Shown here in pieces: positions 61,618 to 64,000 of a stretch of DNA of 64,000 nucleotides. This DNA is from RBG-16-66-20 sp036262835. GTDB taxonomy: Bacteria > Pseudomonadota > Gammaproteobacteria > Burkholderiales > SG8-39. The DNA is taken from NCBI GenBank assembly GCA_036262835.1, contig DATAID010000070.1, forward strand, positions 15,379 through 79,378, given 5' to 3'. Within the stretch, counting starts at the first letter, position 1. The number at the start of each line of letters is the position of its first letter. The notes under the pieces are model-generated. The model ran no database searches, was not told the origin of the DNA, and was given only the letters and a program-made list of their open reading frames with translations. The position numbers and the translations under genes were made by a program.

Positions 61618-61640
61618 AAAAAAGCCCGCTCGCGCGGGCT
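61618..61640 (-). terminator. Intrinsic terminator of cspA
   Basis: On the minus strand AGCCCGC-GCGA-GCGGGCT is followed by six T residues in all (TTTTTTG), 23 nt past the cspA stop. A 7-bp perfect GC stem plus T-run is a classic rho-independent terminator and the best one in the window. Confidence 0.85.
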
Positions 61641-61662
61641 TTCTCCATCGTGAAGACGGCGC

Positions 61663-61866
61663 TCACGCCGGCCTTACGTTGGTGGCGTTGGGGCCCTTGG
61701 CGCCCTGGCCGACTTCGAACTGCACCTTGTCGCCTTCCTTGAGCGACTTGAAGCCGCTGCCCTGGATGGCGGAGAAGTGCACGAACAGATCCTTGCCGCC
61801 GTCGTCCGGAGTGATGAAGCCGAACCCTTTGGCATCGTTGAACCACTTGACCGTACCTTTACTCAT
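61663..61866 (-). CDS. cspA: Cold-shock protein CspA family
   Basis: A 67-residue single cold-shock domain that binds single-stranded RNA and DNA. RNP1 is 'KGFGFI' (about 13-18) and RNP2 is 'LFVHFSAI' (about 27-34), with the aromatic residues intact. The length and 'MSKGTVKWFND' start are standard. AAGGA lies about 7 nt before the ATG. A leader of about 120 nt with a hairpin near the Shine-Dalgarno (61885-61902) is typical of temperature-regulated csp mRNAs. It ends at a strong terminator. Confidence 0.95.
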   Translation of the reverse strand: MSKGTVKWFNDAKGFGFITPDDGGKDLFVHFSAIQGSGFKSLKEGDKVQFEVGQGAKGPNATNVRPA

Positions 61867-62000
61867 CGATATTTCCTTCTAAAACGGAAGAAAAGCCTTC
61901 CGAGCTTGCGGGTACTTCGAGGGAGGAACTACTGATGAGCACTGTAGGGCAGAGCGGACCAGTTATTCTCGCGGCCTGAGAACCAGCGCCTTGTATTTTA
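61867..62000 (-). promoter_or_regulatory. cspA: cspA leader and candidate -10
   Basis: TAAAAT on the minus strand (complement of 61995-62000) would start transcription near 61988 and give a 5' leader of about 122 nt. CGGAAG/CTTCCG (61885-61890 with 61897-61902) forms a small stem just before the Shine-Dalgarno. No convincing -35 was found. Confidence 0.4.
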
Positions 62001-62013
62001 ACACGAATCGCGG

Positions 62014-62346
62014 CTAGCGGCGGCCTCTTTGGCGCTGGCGGTCGCGATTCTGCGGCCGATGGCGGTGATTGGGGTTGCCGCCGGGCTTGCCGCCCTGGCC
62101 GCCGCCGCCCGCGTTGTGGCGGTGGTTCTGCCCGCCGCCCTGGCGGTTCTCGTGGCGGATGTTCGGGTCGGGCGCCCCCGCCCGGTTGGCCGAGGCGAGC
62201 GCGATCTCCACCTCGTTCAGCTCGTCCCATTGCGCGTCGGTGCGGTCGCGCTCCGGAATCGCGCGCAGCTCCTGAAGGCGGCGCTGCAGGGGAACGGGCT
62301 GCTCTTGCGGCGGGGGAGGCGGTGCGGGCTGCTGGGGGTCGTCCAT
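62014..62346 (-). CDS. Small protein with Gly/His/Arg/Asn-rich RNA-binding-like tail
   Basis: A 110-residue protein. A Pro/Gln-rich start ('DDPQQPAPPPPPQEQP') leads into a short helical core ('LRAIPERDRTDAQWDELNEV', about 25-45). A disordered basic tail of G, N, H, R and Q follows ('NHRHNAGGGGQGGKPGGN', then 'RDRQRQRGRR'). Such tails are typical of RNA chaperones and RNA helicase termini. It lies directly upstream of cspA on the same strand, so a role in RNA handling is a reasonable guess. No family recognised. Confidence 0.6.
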   Translation of the reverse strand: MDDPQQPAPPPPPQEQPVPLQRRLQELRAIPERDRTDAQWDELNEVEIALASANRAGAPDPNIRHENRQGGGQNHRHNAGGGGQGGKPGGNPNHRHRPQNRDRQRQRGRR

Positions 62347-62569
62347 GCCGGTCTTTTCGTCCAGTAAAAGTGATGCGCGGCCGCCATGATACGCGAATGA
62401 AAGATTCCGACGGCGGGGCAGCGGATCCGGGAAGTCAAGCTTGGCGCCTTGTAGTGCGGAATGCCTCGGCCTGCCGCCTTCGGGCCACCTCACAATCCCA
62501 TGACGTGCGACTGTTCGCTCGCCCGGTACAGGCCATACTGCTGGCCCTCCCCAAGAAAAACAGGCGGAA

Positions 62570-62836
62570 ATGCAACTTCACCTGATCTGCTACGACCTTC
62601 GTGCGCGGCGCGAAGCCCGCGATTACCAGGGGTTCTGGGAAGAGCTGCGCCGGCTCGGCGCCTTCCGCGGCCTCGACTCGAGCTGGTGGCTCGAGCGCGA
62701 CGACCTCAACAGCGCCGAGTTGCGCGACCGGCTCGGCCGCTTCATCGACGAGGGCGACGGCCTGCTCGTCGTGCGCGTTTCCGACTGGGCGGGGCGCTGG
62801 CTCAAGGCGACCGCCTGCACCCCGGAGGCGGCGTAA
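62570..62836 (+). CDS. SinR-like / Cas2-fold small protein
   Basis: An 88-residue ferredoxin-like fold protein. 'LHLICYDLRARREARDY' (strand 1 and loop), a helix 'FWEELRRLGAFRGLDSSWWL' and 'DEGDGLLVVRVSDWAGRWL' match the small family often annotated SinR-like, which is distantly related to the Cas2 nuclease fold. The first-strand Asp that would bind metal in Cas2 is present ('CYDL'). No cas1, CRISPR repeat or toxin partner is nearby, so a CRISPR role is not supported. Its stop overlaps the VOC start by one base (TAATG). Confidence 0.68.
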   Translation: MQLHLICYDLRARREARDYQGFWEELRRLGAFRGLDSSWWLERDDLNSAELRDRLGRFIDEGDGLLVVRVSDWAGRWLKATACTPEAA

Positions 62837-63333
62837 TGGCCCGCCTCGAGAAATTCAACGCCCGCGGCCACAGCGTCCACTACCGGGCGAAAAGCATCGA
62901 GCGCTCGCTCGCCTTCTACGTGCGCCTCGGCTTCCGGATCGATTTCCTCGACTCGCCGGCCTCGGCCCAGGCCTCGATGGGCGACCTGACGCTCTTCCTC
63001 ACCCGGCTCCCCGAGTCGGAATGGCACAAGACGCTCGGCAACCGCCGGCACCTGCGGAAAGGGATCGTCATCGACGTGGACGACCTCGAGGCGCACGTCG
63101 AGACGCTGAAGCGGATCGGCTTTCGCTTCCGCAACGACATTGAGCAGGGACCCGCCGGCAAGCGCATGCGGCTGGAGGATCCCGACGGCAATCCGGTCGA
63201 GCTCGTCGAGCGCTCGCGCGCGCACGGCGCGGTGCCCGAAGGCGTGGCGGTGCTGACGGGCAGGGCGGCGGCTATGATGTCGGCCGCCCATGACCGGCCT
63301 CTCGCATCTCGATACGCCCTGTCTCGTCGTTGA
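62836..63333 (+). CDS. VOC (glyoxalase/bleomycin-resistance) superfamily protein
   Basis: A 165-residue protein with one VOC domain of two beta-alpha-beta-beta-beta units: 'VHYRAKSIERSLAFYVRLGF' (about 15-34), 'MGDLTLFLTR' and 'GKRMRLEDPDGNPVELVERS' (about 110-129). The metal ligands of this fold are not all obvious. The C-terminal 35 residues, beyond 'LVERSRAH', overlap the start of the next gene by 44 nt and look unstructured. It could be a glyoxalase-like enzyme or a binding protein. Co-transcribed with both neighbours. Confidence 0.8.
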   Translation: MARLEKFNARGHSVHYRAKSIERSLAFYVRLGFRIDFLDSPASAQASMGDLTLFLTRLPESEWHKTLGNRRHLRKGIVIDVDDLEAHVETLKRIGFRFRNDIEQGPAGKRMRLEDPDGNPVELVERSRAHGAVPEGVAVLTGRAAAMMSAAHDRPLASRYALSRR

Positions 63334-64000
63334 CCGCGACAAGGTCGAAGCCAATGCCGCGCGCCTGAAGGCGCACCTGAGGAAGCTCGGCGTGCCGCTC
63401 AGGCTGCACGTCAAGACCGCCAAGTCCCTCGAAGCAGTCGCGCTCGTCCTCGAGGGCAAAAAAGACCCGATCACCGTCTCCACGCTCAAGGAGGCGGAGC
63501 AGTTCTTCGAGGGCGGCTACAAGGACATCCTCTACGCGGTCGGCTTCGCGCCCGGCAAGCTCGAGCGCGCCCGCGCGCTGCAGAAGCGCGGCTGCAAGCT
63601 CACGCTCCTCACCGACTCGGTCGACACCGCGCGCGCGATCAGCGGCTTTCCGGTCGCGATCGAGATCGACACCGATGGGCACCGCGCCGGCATCAAGCCC
63701 GAGGGCAAGGAGCTCATCCCCGTCGCCAAGGCGCTTCGCGAATCCGGCAACACCGTCGCCGGCGTCCTCACCCACGCCGGCGCCTCCTACGACTGCAACA
63801 CCCCCGAAGCGCTTCGAACCATGGCCGAAAAAGAGCGCTCCGGCGCCGGGCGCGCCGCCCAGCGCCTTCGAGATGCGGGCTTCGACGCGCCCATGGTCAG
63901 CGTCGGCTCCACGCCCACCGCGCACGCGGCCGAAAACCTCGACGGCGTCACCGAAGTCCGCGCCGGCGTCTTCGTCTTCTTCGACCTCGTCATGGCCGGC
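63290..64000 (+). CDS. D-threonine aldolase-type PLP enzyme, 3' end outside window
   Basis: The first 237 codons of a fold-type III (alanine racemase-like) PLP enzyme of the DSD1/D-threonine aldolase group. 'LDTPCLVVDRDKVEANAARL' is the family start. The PLP Lys is in 'RLHVKTAKSLEAV' (about 42-44), 'VAIEIDTDGHRAGI' forms the barrel core, and 'VSVGSTPTAHAAE' binds the PLP phosphate. It cleaves D-3-hydroxy amino acids such as D-threonine to glycine and aldehyde, or dehydrates them. The C-terminal beta domain with the metal site lies beyond the window. It overlaps the VOC gene by 44 nt. Confidence 0.87.
   Translation, partial: MTGLSHLDTPCLVVDRDKVEANAARLKAHLRKLGVPLRLHVKTAKSLEAVALVLEGKKDPITVSTLKEAEQFFEGGYKDILYAVGFAPGKLERARALQKRGCKLTLLTDSVDTARAISGFPVAIEIDTDGHRAGIKPEGKELIPVAKALRESGNTVAGVLTHAGASYDCNTPEALRTMAEKERSGAGRAAQRLRDAGFDAPMVSVGSTPTAHAAENLDGVTEVRAGVFVFFDLVMAG

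Noticed and set aside
62347..62569. A CRISPR array or cas genes near the Cas2-fold protein
   Set aside because: No direct repeats with regular spacing and no cas1-like frame were found in the gap or the neighbouring genes.

Overview
The window is GC-rich (about two thirds G+C by eye), densely packed and all chromosomal housekeeping or accessory metabolism. The gene content points to a betaproteobacterium, most likely near the Burkholderiales. The signs are three stand-alone Bug/TctC periplasmic receptors, a phasin, DUF2242 and DUF1134 proteins, NnrU, EttA, a DUF3300 protein and a double-length UvrA. I see no rRNA, tRNA, insertion sequence, phage or CRISPR array, and no gap above 300 bases without a gene.

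Layout. 1-6.3 kb: end of a DUF2846-like gene, a Bug receptor, then DUF4124-pepN-nnrU on the minus strand, divergent from an unusual class III CoA transferase. 6.3-16.9 kb: mlaC, a 1785-residue tandem UvrA, a small zinc ribbon, a phasin, an Fpg-type glycosylase, an M20 peptidase and queE-queD. 16.9-25.2 kb: ettA, a BASS transporter, a tiny Gln/Glu-rich gene with its own terminator, an FMN hydroxy-acid oxidase, FAH and PEP-mutase-type enzymes, a LOG protein, an SDR and a DUF3300 protein. 25.4-31.7 kb: an EF-hand protein, a CoA transferase/enoyl-CoA hydratase/Bug operon, a quinone oxidoreductase-like MDR enzyme, a TVP38-type membrane protein and a TAXI receptor. 31.8-41.1 kb: a sorbosone-dehydrogenase-like protein with a diheme cytochrome, a Ser-rich EF-hand protein, arfB, a GST lacking a normal start codon, DUF1134, an epoxide hydrolase, an EamA transporter, a cupin, DUF2242 and a His/Asp/Arg-rich exported protein. 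41.2-52.5 kb: sodB plus an EF-hand protein, GDPD, CinA, an orphan ParB-like protein, a beta-propeller protein, an MliC-like lipoprotein, a Bug receptor, a REC-PAS regulator, a family 2 glycosyltransferase, a ketopantoate reductase-like enzyme coupled to an exported methyltransferase, a TauD dioxygenase and a lipoprotein. 52.5-64 kb: a DUF1080 remnant, a tannase-family lipoprotein, AsmA, a glycine-zipper protein, an HCCA isomerase, an MBL hydrolase, an ABC-type receptor/hot-dog/patatin cluster, cspA, a Cas2-fold SinR-like protein, a VOC protein and the start of a D-threonine aldolase-type gene.

How it works together. Most of the window is catabolism of organic acids and acyl compounds: receptors, CoA transferases, hydratase, FAH, SDR, dioxygenase and esterase. 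Around this sit repair (UvrA, Fpg), translation quality control (EttA, ArfB, queuosine) and envelope proteins. The most interesting signals are regulatory. Several 20-24 bp divergent intergenic regions carry overlapping -10 elements set so that both mRNAs would be leaderless or nearly so. The arfB start codon is buried in a strong hairpin. The tandem UvrA, the domain-rearranged CoA transferase and the exported methyltransferase are the main protein-level oddities.
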